Source of the DNA: Sphingomonas canadensis
GTDB taxonomy: Bacteria; Pseudomonadota; Alphaproteobacteria; Sphingomonadales; Sphingomonadaceae
Direction of reading: 5' to 3'
DNA length: 64,000 nucleotides
Assembly (NCBI RefSeq): GCF_026013525.1
Contig: NZ_JAPDRA010000001.1
Location: 310,001-374,000 of the forward strand
Within the stretch, counting starts at the first letter, position 1; each line of letters opens with the position of its first letter. A program made the translations under genes and the position numbers. This document shows, one piece after another, positions 23,681 to 33,058 of the stretch. The notes under the pieces are model-generated. The model had not been told where the DNA came from. It searched no databases and saw only the letters and a list, made by a program, of their open reading frames with translations.

Positions 23681-24688
23681 ATGCCCCGGAGTCGGCGCGA
23701 CCGGCTTGCCGGGCCGAGCACGGAAATCGGCGGCCCGAGCGAGGCGCGCCGGTTCGGGAGGGGAGACATGCACGGTCATCTGGGATTGCTGGAAGACCTC
23801 AGATTCCAGGGTTGCCGCAAACAGCATTTCGAATTGCGCGCGGCCGAGACGATCCGCCGCGATGCCCGGCGTGATTTCGCGACTTTCTATTATGTAAGGC
23901 GCGGAAGGATTTGGGTCGAAGTCGATCGCCACGTTCCTGTGCCGGTCGATGAGGGCTGCATCCTAGTGCTCAATCGCTGGTACGCGCATACGATTCGCAT
24001 GACCGAGCGCGCGGAGGATTCGCATCTGTGCGCGCCGATCCGCGCCATAGAGGGGGGGGTGAACGAAGCCGCCCCCGGCGACGGCGGCGCGATCGTGTTC
24101 AGCTCCGAAGCCTCAACCCTGGATTCGCCGTTCAAGGGCATGCTTCCCTACATCGTCCTTATTTCCCGGGAGACCATCGCAAAAACTCCCAGATTTCAGT
24201 CGATTCTCGATATATATCAACAATTTACCGAGACCGATCAGTTGCAGGCGATGATCGACCGCAGGCTTGACGAGATGATGGCCATCTATCTCCTGGCGTG
24301 CGGGATGCGCGAGCTGGCGCCAGTGCCGAGCTACAATGCGCGGCTCGACGACGACCGTATCAAGCAGGTCCTGCTCGAAATGCACCAGCATCCCGAGGCG
24401 CGCTGGTCGGTTTCCGATCTCAGCGAGCGCGCCCATCTCAGTCGCTCGGGGTTCATCGATCGCTTCAAGGCCGTTATCGGCGCAACACCGATGAATTATC
24501 TCGCCCGTCTGCGCGTGGAGCGCGCGGCCGATATGCTCCTCAAGGAGGCCGTGCCGATTTCGTCCATCTCCTATCGTGTCGGCTATCATTCGGAGGCAGC
24601 CTTCCATCGCGCCTTCAAGAAAATCTACCATGCAAGCCCAGGCGATTATCGGCGGCGGGCGCGCGCAGATGTTCAGCAAACCGGGTGA
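23681..24688 (+). CDS. AraC-family transcriptional regulator
   Basis: A 335-aa regulator. The N-terminal half is a cupin-like sensing domain (FATFYYVRRGRIWVEVDRHV, then GCILVLNRWYAHTI). The C-terminal half holds the paired AraC helix-turn-helix (about 235-330): WSVSDLSERAHLSRSGFIDR, GATPMNYLARLRVERAADML, ISSISYRVGYHSEAAFHRAF. Several in-frame ATGs exist; 23681 has AGAGGA 8 bases upstream and is preferred, with 23630 and 23660 as alternatives. It is divergent from the TonB receptor, about 110 bases away, and likely activates that operon. Confidence 0.88.
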   Translation: MPRSRRDRLAGPSTEIGGPSEARRFGRGDMHGHLGLLEDLRFQGCRKQHFELRAAETIRRDARRDFATFYYVRRGRIWVEVDRHVPVPVDEGCILVLNRWYAHTIRMTERAEDSHLCAPIRAIEGGVNEAAPGDGGAIVFSSEASTLDSPFKGMLPYIVLISRETIAKTPRFQSILDIYQQFTETDQLQAMIDRRLDEMMAIYLLACGMRELAPVPSYNARLDDDRIKQVLLEMHQHPEARWSVSDLSERAHLSRSGFIDRFKAVIGATPMNYLARLRVERAADMLLKEAVPISSISYRVGYHSEAAFHRAFKKIYHASPGDYRRRARADVQQTG

Positions 24689-24754
24689 CGCGGCCGCAAA
24701 ACGCGCCTCTACCCGGCCGCCTCCCGGGAAAATATGTTCATTATTCTTGATATC

Positions 24755-24775
24755 TAATAATTTTGTAGATTATTA
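24755..24775. promoter_or_regulatory. AT-rich dyad operator before the ThDP gene
   Basis: TAATAAT (24755-24761) and ATTATTA (24769-24775) form a perfect 7-bp inverted repeat with a 7-base spacer. It lies in an unusually AT-rich stretch (about 24732-24778) upstream of the ThDP-dependent enzyme gene. This is the likely promoter/operator region; the AraC or IclR regulator encoded nearby is a candidate binder. Confidence 0.5.
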
Positions 24776-24839
24776 TCCCCCTCGAAACGACGACGCCGGC
24801 AGCTCGACGACAACGCGCCGCTGATTGGGGAGGATTTCG

Positions 24840-26528
24840 ATGGCAAAGATCACGGGCGGGGAATTGCTGGTGCGCGTCCTGCGCAAGGCCGGTGTGGACA
24901 CGATATTCGGCCTTCACGGCGCTCATATCGAGACGGTTTTCCAGAGCTGCGCCGATCATGGGCTGGAGTTGATCGATACGCGGCACGAGGCTGCCGCCGG
25001 CCATGCTGCGGAGGGCTATGCCCGGGCTTCGGGAAAGCTCGGTGTGGCCCTGGTGACCGCCGGCGGCGGCTTTACCAACGCGGTGACGCCGATCGCCAAT
25101 GCCTTCCTCGATCGTACCCCGGTGCTGTTCATCACGGGCTCCGGCGCCATGGCCGATGACGAAACGAACACGCTGCAGGCCGGGATCGATCAGGTCGCGC
25201 TGGCCAAGCCGATCACGAAATGGGCGCATCAGGTCACCGTTACAGCCAACATTCCGCGTCTGGTCGCACAAGCGCTGCGGATCGCGATGTCCGGTCCGCG
25301 CGGGCCGGTCCTTCTCGATTTTCCCTGGAACATCCTTACTCAGGAGATTGACCAGGACGCCATCGCCTTGCCCGATGCGCTCGACGCCGGCCTCCCCGCC
25401 GCGCCCTCGCCACAGGCCGTCGCGCGGGCGATCACCATTCTGGAGGCGGCCGAACGGCCGATCATCGTCGTCGGATCAGAAGCGGTGCGCAGCGGTGCCG
25501 CATCCGCTCTGCGCGCCTTCGTCGATCGCACCGGCATACCAGTTTTCTCGGATTATGAGGGCCACGGGCTTCTCCCCGACGAACATCCGGCGGCCGCCGG
25601 CCTGATCCAGGGAGCGCACGGCCTGATGCTGGACGGCAAGAGGGCCGATGCCGCGCTGATGCTCGGCGTGCGCTTCGGGCTGTACACGGCGGGCGGCTCG
25701 GGCCGTCTCATCCCCGAGGATGCGGCGGTGATCCAGGTCGATCAGGACGCCCGCGAACTAGGGCGTTTGCGCGATCCGGCGCTCGCCGTCAGCGCGGACA
25801 GCGCGCAGATGCTGGCCGCGCTCGTTGAGGCGCTGGCAGCAGGTGCGCCGTCGGACGCGCGGATCGCCTGGCGGGACGCGGCGCGCGATCATGCACGCGC
25901 GCGCCGGATAGCTCTAGACGGGCTTGCCCATGATCGTTCGCCGATCCACCCTTTCCGCGCCGCCTCCTCCATTGTGGAGGCCTCAGGCGAGCGCGCGGAT
26001 TATGTCGCGGACGGGGCCGAATGCTATCACTGGTTCACGGAGGTCGTGCCCGGCCGCCGGCCAGCGACCTTCCTGACCCACAGCTTTCTCGGATCGATGG
26101 GCATCGGAATCGGGCTGGCAATGGGCGCACAGGCTGCGGATCGCACCCGCCCCGTGATCCTGGTCACCGGCGACGGCGCCTTCGGATACAGCGTAGCCGA
26201 ATTCGATACGATGTTCCGGCATAGGCTGCCCGTGGTCGTCATCATTATGAACAATCGCAATTGGGGCGCGACGCGCCATTTCCAGGAGGTCTTCTCAGGC
26301 CCGAACCGCGTCACCGGCACGCAATTGGAGAATGGCGACTATCACGATGCCGCCGCTGCGTTCGGCGCCTTCGGCTGCTATATCGATCAGCCTGCCGACG
26401 TTGCGGCGGCGGTGCGTTCGGCGATTGCCAGCGGTGGGCCGGCCTGCATCAACATCCGTGTCGATTTCGATGCGGTGCCGCCGGAGGCCAAGATCATGCT
26501 CGGCCGCGATCCGCTTTCGGCCGACTGA
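24840..26528 (+). CDS. ThDP-dependent lyase/decarboxylase (acetolactate synthase-like)
   Basis: A 562-aa enzyme of the POX/acetohydroxyacid synthase superfamily. The N-terminal PYR domain carries the catalytic glutamate in DTRHEAAAGHAAEGYARASG (about residue 50). A central domain follows, then the PP domain with the ThDP/Mg2+ motif GDGAFGYSVAEFD...NN (about 440-470). The start at 24840 has GGAGG 8 bases upstream. It is not a housekeeping ilvB: no small subunit follows and it sits in a catabolic cluster, so a benzoin-type lyase or 2-ketoacid decarboxylase role is likely. The substrate cannot be read from the sequence. Confidence 0.85.
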   Translation: MAKITGGELLVRVLRKAGVDTIFGLHGAHIETVFQSCADHGLELIDTRHEAAAGHAAEGYARASGKLGVALVTAGGGFTNAVTPIANAFLDRTPVLFITGSGAMADDETNTLQAGIDQVALAKPITKWAHQVTVTANIPRLVAQALRIAMSGPRGPVLLDFPWNILTQEIDQDAIALPDALDAGLPAAPSPQAVARAITILEAAERPIIVVGSEAVRSGAASALRAFVDRTGIPVFSDYEGHGLLPDEHPAAAGLIQGAHGLMLDGKRADAALMLGVRFGLYTAGGSGRLIPEDAAVIQVDQDARELGRLRDPALAVSADSAQMLAALVEALAAGAPSDARIAWRDAARDHARARRIALDGLAHDRSPIHPFRAASSIVEASGERADYVADGAECYHWFTEVVPGRRPATFLTHSFLGSMGIGIGLAMGAQAADRTRPVILVTGDGAFGYSVAEFDTMFRHRLPVVVIIMNNRNWGATRHFQEVFSGPNRVTGTQLENGDYHDAAAAFGAFGCYIDQPADVAAAVRSAIASGGPACINIRVDFDAVPPEAKIMLGRDPLSAD

Positions 26529-26534
26529 CCGGCC

Positions 26535-27371
26535 TCAATAGCGCCAGCGTGGGGGCCTGACCTCGCCGCCCGCAATCTCGCCGGAGCGGCGCAGGAATTC
26601 GGCCGCGCGGTCCGATTGGGCGAGCAGCGCGATGCCGGCACGGATGGTTTGCGCCGCATCCAGCAGGCGCCTTTTGAGCTCATCGAAGGCGACCCGCGCC
26701 TGGGCGCGCGCCGGCATGACCGTGCTGAGGCTGCCGACCACGGCGCCGTCATGGCCGAACATGCCGACCGACGTCGTCGCCTGACCGGGCTCTTGCCCGT
26801 CCGAGGCCGTGGAAATCTCCTCCGCCCTGATCCGCCGCAGCGCGCGCCGGACCTCTTCCCAAGAGCTGCCCAGGCCGCTCGCCGCCATTTCCACAGCGTA
26901 GCGCTGATGCATCGCCTTGGCCGCACGCGAGGAAAGGTGAGCCAGGATGATCTGGCCCGGCGACCCGGCATAGATCGGCATCAATCGTCCGCGTTCATAG
27001 CTCACCGCATAATCGGGCCGCTGAACGAACTGCTGATCCGTACACATCACTTCGGTCCGGTAGAGGCCGCACAGGAGGACCATCGATTGCGGCGGCAACC
27101 ATTCGGCCAGTTGCATCATCGGCTTCTTGGCCGTCGCGAGCAGTGGATCGCGTAGCCGGATCTGCCGGTCATATTGCATGATCGCGGGACCAAGCACGTA
27201 GCGCCCCGGGTTGAACGCGACGACCAACCCAGCATTGTTGAGGCTCTTGAAATACCGGTATGCGGTGCTCACCGCCAGATTGAGATGCTGCGCGGCTTCC
27301 TCGACCGTCCACTCCGGGCGTTCGAACGTGAAGAGATTGAGAATGCTGAGAACCCGGTCCGAAGTCGTCAT
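26535..27371 (-). CDS. IclR-family transcriptional regulator
   Basis: A 278-aa regulator. The winged helix occupies about residues 1-65 (SDRVLSILNLFTFERPEWTV, LAVSTAYRYFKSLNNAGLV). The C-terminal IclR effector domain spans about 85-260, with the typical YAGSPGQIILAHL and GMFGHDGAVVGSLSTVMP segments. It is convergent with the ThDP gene (6-base gap). The next unit, a VOC protein and a SnoaL-like protein, lies upstream on the same strand. It probably controls part of this catabolic cluster. Confidence 0.88.
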   Translation of the reverse strand: MTTSDRVLSILNLFTFERPEWTVEEAAQHLNLAVSTAYRYFKSLNNAGLVVAFNPGRYVLGPAIMQYDRQIRLRDPLLATAKKPMMQLAEWLPPQSMVLLCGLYRTEVMCTDQQFVQRPDYAVSYERGRLMPIYAGSPGQIILAHLSSRAAKAMHQRYAVEMAASGLGSSWEEVRRALRRIRAEEISTASDGQEPGQATTSVGMFGHDGAVVGSLSTVMPARAQARVAFDELKRRLLDAAQTIRAGIALLAQSDRAAEFLRRSGEIAGGEVRPPRWRY

Positions 27372-27437
27372 GCGCCCCCGCGCCGGCTGCGACTGTCGAT
27401 GCTTGCCGCAGTTCGCACGCCCCGCCCCCTCTGCCGG

Positions 27438-27908
27438 TTACACTCGAGCCCGGCCATCCAGATGTTGTACCAGCTCGATCAATATGCCCGAATTGTCGCG
27501 AATGTAACCGCCCGCAAGGCCATTGCCTTCGAATATCTCCATCGCGACATCGATGCCCTTTTCCTTCAGATAGCCGAAGGCGGCGTGAATATCTGACACC
27601 TCGAGCGAGAGATGCTTCGTCCCGTGCGTGGCAAGGTCTTCATCCGGATCGAGCCGCTCGCGTGGAAGCGGTCTGGCACCTTCGCGCTCGAATAGCTCGA
27701 TGCGCGTATCACCGCGGCGCAGAAACGCTCCTTTGAACGGCACGTGCGGCAGATAGGTTCGCGCCTCCACGGCAAAGCCGAACAGTTCGCGATACCACGC
27801 GATCGACGCCTCCAGATCCGGCACGCTGAGGCCGCAATGATGCTGCCGAAAGTCGAAGGGCGGGCCTTTGGGCGCCGGCTCATCAACGAACGTCAGTCCT
27901 TCGTCCAC
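27438..27908 (-). CDS. VOC-family (glyoxalase/dioxygenase fold) protein
   Basis: A 156-aa vicinal-oxygen-chelate protein. FRQHHCGLSVPDLEASIAWY begins near residue 22 with the first metal-ligand histidine; HLSLEVSDIHAAFGYLKEKG and GNGLAGGYIRDNSGILIELV give the second half with a terminal glutamate. The GTG at 27908 with GGGGAGAG upstream is chosen; the longer frame overlaps the SnoaL-like gene. It may be a lyase, isomerase or dioxygenase on a pathway intermediate. It is co-transcribed with the SnoaL-like gene (37-base gap). Confidence 0.8.
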   Translation of the reverse strand: MDEGLTFVDEPAPKGPPFDFRQHHCGLSVPDLEASIAWYRELFGFAVEARTYLPHVPFKGAFLRRGDTRIELFEREGARPLPRERLDPDEDLATHGTKHLSLEVSDIHAAFGYLKEKGIDVAMEIFEGNGLAGGYIRDNSGILIELVQHLDGRARV

Positions 27909-27945
27909 TCTGTCTCTCCCCGCGTCGCCCTGCAGCACCGGCACC

Positions 27946-28335
27946 TCAAAAGATGCCGCGATGCCCGGCCGGGATCTCCGGAATGTCCATATAGACGTCC
28001 CAATGCTCGGCGATCTTCCCGTCCTCGACGCGGAAGATATCGATAATGGCGAGGCCGTTGGGCGCGCCATGCTGCTGAACCTCCGAATGGACGACGACCA
28101 AGTCCCCTTCCGCAACGCAGCGATGGACCTTGTTGTTCGATTCCTCGGAATTCAACTCGACCACGCTGGCAATGAACTCGCATAGCGATTTGGTGCCGTC
28201 CTGGGCCTGGACATTGTGCTGAATATACCATTCATGCAGATAGTCGTGGATACGCTCGATCCGGCCGTGGCCCAGAACCTCGCGATAGAATTCAAGCACC
28301 AGCGCCTTGTTCTTGGCGGCCACATCTTCCGGCAT
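27946..28335 (-). CDS. SnoaL-like (NTF2-fold) protein
   Basis: A 129-aa NTF2-superfamily protein. Motifs are KALVLEFYREVLGHGRIERI, YIQHNVQAQDG (the conserved Y-x-Q-H-N) and GLAIIDIFRVEDGKIAEHWD. Such proteins act as small cyclases, hydrolases or isomerases, or have no known role. ATG 28335 is preferred, with GGAGAG 5 bases upstream; an ATG four codons earlier is possible. It is the first gene of a two-gene unit with the VOC protein at the right side of the island. Confidence 0.8.
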   Translation of the reverse strand: MPEDVAAKNKALVLEFYREVLGHGRIERIHDYLHEWYIQHNVQAQDGTKSLCEFIASVVELNSEESNNKVHRCVAEGDLVVVHSEVQQHGAPNGLAIIDIFRVEDGKIAEHWDVYMDIPEIPAGHRGIF

Positions 28336-28687
28336 TCGTCTCTCCATCGGCGGCCGCCCATCTTGCTGTGACGGGCTGGACCAGCCCCACGACCGGCACC
28401 GGAAATCGCACCGCCGCCAAGGGACGGCAATGTCCCCGAAAGCGCATCTGATACCCGAGAGTCGCGTTGCGGATTTGGAAGGCTCCACGCAGCGGAGGGG
28501 GCTGTCAAAAGGATGTGGCAGGCCGGCGGGGCCGGTGCCCGGTCAGAAATAGCGCGAGGTCAGGATTAGCGCGAGCGGCGGCGCCGTCGGCCGCAGAGCG
28601 CCGGACGCGCTGATGCCAGGCGCATCGGCTCAATAGCTGTCGCCGGCCGCGCCGATATGATCGGCCTGCTCCTCTGCAGTGACGCCC
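28336..28687. other. Gene-free stretch between island and IS debris
   Basis: About 350 bases with no convincing reading frame. The first part is the upstream region of the SnoaL-like gene and probably carries its promoter, though no clear -35/-10 pair stands out. The rest (about 28500-28687) has no recognisable protein and lies directly before the IS481-type transposase tail, so it is likely decayed mobile-element or junction sequence. Confidence 0.4.
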
Positions 28688-28784
28688 TCAGTGAAACCAG
28701 TTTGGTCCCGCCGATTGATGGTGCGGGTTTGATGGGAAGCGGTGGGATTGTTCAGCCCAAGCTTTGCAGATGAACTCGTAGGGC
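28688..28784 (-). pseudogene. Transposase C-terminal fragment cut by an IS3 element
   Basis: Reading leftward from 28784, the minus strand encodes YEFICKAWAEQSHRFPSNPH and then HQSAGPNWFH before a TGA at 28688-28690. This matches the common C-terminus of IS481-like integrases (TPYEFICK...HQMPGLN). The frame is broken exactly where the inverted repeat of the IS3-type element begins, so the IS3 insertion probably interrupted this older transposase. Confidence 0.7.
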
Positions 28785-29360
28785 GAGGTGGTCCCGCCTA
28801 TTTGGACAGTTTTGCGGCTGAGTTAAGCTAATCCGGCCTGTCGTTCATGCCGCCATTTTGGTGATCAGATTATTGGAGGGCATGCCTCCTATGATCTGAA
28901 GCGCCGATCCGCCCGTAGGCTTCCGCCGGGATCCGCCCGGCCAGGGCCGATTGGGGCGCTGTTGATTGCAATAGGTGATCCACCGTCCGAGGCCAGCCCG
29001 AGCAGCAGATAGGGATAAATGCGATGCCGCGGGTGCCGATCGCTCGTGCGCGGTCGCTAATAGATCGGCGACAGCCCCGTCCTGCACGTCAGCCGCCGCA
29101 CCCGGCGCCGGCCCGCATCATGGCCGCCTCGCCGGCACCGGAGAACGTCGCCGGCATCCCGTCGATCGCCTGCCGCTTCCACGCCGCGATTATCGTGTGA
29201 CGCACGCCATGTTTCGCTGCCAGCTCCGCCAGGGTCAAATCCCCATGGATCGCCTCCAACCTTGAAATCCGCGCCATCGCGCTTCCTCGCCGTATTCATT
29301 CCCGCCCGTCCTCACGCCGGGATTGGCTTGGAACCCTGTCCAGAAAAGCGGCACCATCTC
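28785..29360 (-). mobile_element. Internally deleted IS3-family element
   Basis: Terminal inverted repeats are seen at 28785-28809 (GAGGTGGTCCCGCC, then TATTTGGACAG) and, on the other strand, at 29360-29336 (GAGATGGTGCCGCT, then TTTCTGGACAG), matching at about 19 of 25 positions. Inside, reading leftward, is a degraded OrfA start (LTLAELAAKHGVRHTIIAAWKRQAIDG, about 29190-29250) and then an OrfB tail (GLGRWITYCNQQRP, about 28950-28994). A normal element is about 1.2 kb; this one is 576 bp, so most of the DDE domain is gone. It is immobile on its own but could be moved by a full-length relative. Confidence 0.8.
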
Positions 29361-29492
29361 AGCTTTTTTGGAAGCCAATCCTGGCGGCCGCGGCGGTGGG
29401 TGTTGGCGAATCTGCAACGTCAGGCCCCATCTGCGACAAACTGCGACAATATTTCGGTGGAACCACCGCCCCCGGGAAACCATGTAGCGGAT

Positions 29493-30929
29493 ATGTCGAG
29501 ACGCACGGCCGCCCTGCTCCTTTCGCTCGCGCTGCCGCTGGCCGGTTGCGCGTCCGGGCCTGACTATCGCCCGCGCGGCGCGGCGGAGCTGGGCGTTCCC
29601 GGCAGCTATTCGGTCACCGCCCCGGCGCAGGAACGCGAAGATCTGACGCGCTGGTGGGACCGGTTCGACGATCCCCAGCTAAGCAGCCTGATTGCGCGCG
29701 GCGCCGAAGGGAACCTGGACGTGGCCCGCGCCGTCGCCCGGCTGCGGCAGGCGCGCGAGTCGCTGGTGCAGGCTCGCGGGCAGTTGCTGCCCGGCGTCAC
29801 CGCATCGGGCGGCTATTCGCGCAACCTGCCGGTGAACGGGGGCGGGCAGGCGGGCGGCAGCTTCTCGATCGGGGCCGACGCATCGTGGCAGGCCGACCTG
29901 TTCGGCGGCAACCGCCGCGGCGTGGAGGCGGCGCAGGCGGGCTATCAGGCCAGCGGCTTCGACTATGCCCAGGTGCTGACCGCGATCCAGGCCGAGATCG
30001 CGCGCAACTATGTGCTGGCGCGCGCGGCCCAGGCGCAGCTTGCCAACGCGCGCGACGCGCTGGCCATCCAGGACGACAATCTGCAGATCGCGCAATGGCG
30101 CGTGCAGGCGGGCCTGGTCTCCTCGCTCGACGTGGAGGCCGCGCGCGCACAGCGGGCGCAGACCGCGGCGGGCATCCCGTCGCTGGAGGCGAGCTACAAC
30201 GGCTTCGTGTCGCGGCTGGGCGTGCTGACCGGCCAGGCGCCGGGCGCGCTGAAGCCCGAGCTGGAGGCCGTAAGGCCGATCCCGCGCGGGCCGGCCGCGG
30301 TGGGCGTGGGCATCCCCGCCGATACGCTGCGCCAGCGCCCTGACGTGCGTTCGGCCGAGCGCAGCCTGGCCGCCGCCACCGCCAACATCGGCGTGGCGGC
30401 CGCCCAGCTCTATCCCGCGCTTTCGATCGGCGGCAGCATCGACGCGGGCGCCGCATCGATCGGCAATGTGTTCGATGTGATCACCGGCCGTCTGTTCGCG
30501 TCGGTCGCCCAGACGATCTTCGACGGCGGGCGGCTGCGCAGCCAGGTCCGCGCGCGCGAGGCCGCGGCCGAGGATGCTTTCCTGGCCTATAAGTCCACGG
30601 TGCTGACCGCGCTGGAGGACATCGAGAATGCGATCGTCGCGCTGCAGGCGGCACGGACGCGCGAGGGCGAGTATCGCGTCGCGCTGGACGCCGCGAGCAC
30701 CCAGGCGCTGCTGGCGCGCGACCAGTATCGCGCGGGCCTCACCGATTTCACCACATTGAACCAGGCCGAGGCGCAACTGCTTTCGGCCCGCAACGGGCTG
30801 GTCCAGGCGCAGTCGGATGGAGCGACGGCGCTGATCCAGCTCTATCTCGCGCTAGGCGGCGGCTGGGACAGCAGCGTCACGCCCGAAGCGCCCCCGATCA
30901 ACACAGGCAGCACCCCGGATGGCAACTGA
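29493..30929 (+). CDS. NodT-family outer-membrane efflux factor, lipoprotein
   Basis: Outer-membrane channel component of a tripartite exporter, 478 aa. A lipoprotein signal ends in the lipobox LAGC (Cys19). The tandem OEP repeats follow: the first half has RWWDRFDDPQLSSLIARGAE and NLDVARAVARLRQARESL, the second has ALEDIENAIVALQAARTREG and LLARDQYRAGLTDFTTLNQA. The ATG at 29493 begins the signal peptide. Its end overlaps the adaptor start by 11 bases. Gene order outer-membrane factor, adaptor, ATPase, permease indicates a complete MacAB-type pump. Confidence 0.94.
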   Translation: MSRRTAALLLSLALPLAGCASGPDYRPRGAAELGVPGSYSVTAPAQEREDLTRWWDRFDDPQLSSLIARGAEGNLDVARAVARLRQARESLVQARGQLLPGVTASGGYSRNLPVNGGGQAGGSFSIGADASWQADLFGGNRRGVEAAQAGYQASGFDYAQVLTAIQAEIARNYVLARAAQAQLANARDALAIQDDNLQIAQWRVQAGLVSSLDVEAARAQRAQTAAGIPSLEASYNGFVSRLGVLTGQAPGALKPELEAVRPIPRGPAAVGVGIPADTLRQRPDVRSAERSLAAATANIGVAAAQLYPALSIGGSIDAGAASIGNVFDVITGRLFASVAQTIFDGGRLRSQVRAREAAAEDAFLAYKSTVLTALEDIENAIVALQAARTREGEYRVALDAASTQALLARDQYRAGLTDFTTLNQAEAQLLSARNGLVQAQSDGATALIQLYLALGGGWDSSVTPEAPPINTGSTPDGN

Positions 30930-32332
30930 CACGACGACCGACCTGAGCGCGTTCCTGGGCGCGAAACAGCATCCGCGCTGGCGCCGCTGGGCGATGTGGG
31001 GCGCCATCGGCGTGGGCGCGCTGCTGCTGGTGCTGCTCGCGTCGCGCTGGATGGGCGGCGGGAGCGAGGTGCGCTATGCCACCGCCACGGCCGAGCAGGG
31101 CAATCTTTCCGTCACCGTATCGGCGACGGGCAAGCTGGCGCCGACCAACCAGGTGGAGGTGGGCTCCGAACTCTCCGGCCTGGTCACCAAGGTGCTGGTG
31201 GACGTCAACGACCGGGTGACCAAGGGCCAGCCGCTGGCCGAGCTGGACGTATCGCGCCTGGACGACGCGATCACCCAGAGCCGCGCGACGCTGGCCGCGA
31301 ACCAGGCATCGGTGGCGCTGGCGCAGGCGACGCTGGCGCAGGATCGCGCCCAGCTCGCCCGGCTTCAGGAGGTCAGCCGGCTTTCGGGCGGGCGCGTGCC
31401 CTCCAAGACCGAGATGGAGCAGGCTGAGGCGGCGGTGGCGCGCGACATGGCCAATGTGCGCGCGGCGCAGGCCAATGTCGTGTCCGCCCGCGCGGCGCTC
31501 TCCTCGAACGAGACCCAGCGGTACAAGGCGGTGATCCGATCACCCGTCAACGGCGTGGTGCTCGCGCGCCAGGTGGACGAGGGGCAGACGGTGGCGGCTT
31601 CGTTCAACACGCCGACGCTGTTCGTCATCGCCGAGGATCTGGGCGAGATGAAGCTTGAGGTCGCCGTGGACGAGGCGGACGTGGCCGATGTGAAGGAGGG
31701 CCAGAGCGCCAGCTTCACCGTCGATGCCTTCCCCGGCCGATCCTTCCCCGCGACGATCACCCGTGTCGACGTGGGTTCCAACCTGTCGGCGACGAGTTCG
31801 TCCTCCAGCACCACCAGTTCGAGCGCGTCGGTGGTTTCCTATGGCACCACGCTCAGCGTCGCCAACGGCGACATGCTGCTGCGCCCCGGGATGACCGCCA
31901 CCGCCACGATCGTGACCCAGGCCAGGCAGAATGTGCTGACCGTGCCCAACGCGGCGCTGCGCTTCACCCCGGCCAGCGATACGGCGGCCGCATCGTCCGG
32001 CAATTCCAGCGGCATCGCCGGCGCGCTGGTGCCCGGGCCGCGCCGGCGCAGCAGCACGGGCACCGGCCAGGGCGGGGATTCGACCGCGCCGGGATCGCGG
32101 CACACCGTCTATATCCTGGGTGCCGACGGAACGCCGCAGCCCGTGGCCGTCGTCATCGGCATCACCAACGGCACGCTGACCGAGGTGACGGGCGGCGAGC
32201 TGAAGCCCGGGATGAAGGTGATCACCGGACAGCTCGCCAGCGCGACCTCCGCCAGCAGCAGCTCCGGCAGCAGCAGCTCCGGCAGCGGCAGTTCCGGCAC
32301 CAAGGCCAAGTCGGGCGGCGGCGGAGGCTCGC

Positions 32333-32343
<11 letters not shown>
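30919..32343 (+). CDS. MacA-like periplasmic adaptor (HlyD/RND-MFP family)
   Basis: A 474-aa membrane-fusion protein. One N-terminal transmembrane segment (about 26-44), then barrel-sandwich halves (about 60-115 and 205-235) flanking a coiled-coil hairpin of roughly 80 residues (ITQSRATLAANQASVALAQA onward), then beta-barrel and membrane-proximal domains. Two low-complexity serine stretches are unusual: one near residues 293-308 and a Ser/Gly-rich tail over the last 35 residues. It overlaps both neighbours, so the four genes are tightly coupled. Confidence 0.92.

Positions 32344-33057
<714 letters not shown>

Positions 33058-33058
<1 letters not shown>

Noticed and set aside
17960..28784. Left and right IS481-type fragments as two halves of one split transposon
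   Set aside because: Both are on the minus strand, but the N-terminal piece lies left and the C-terminal piece right, the wrong order for a single gene interrupted by the island.
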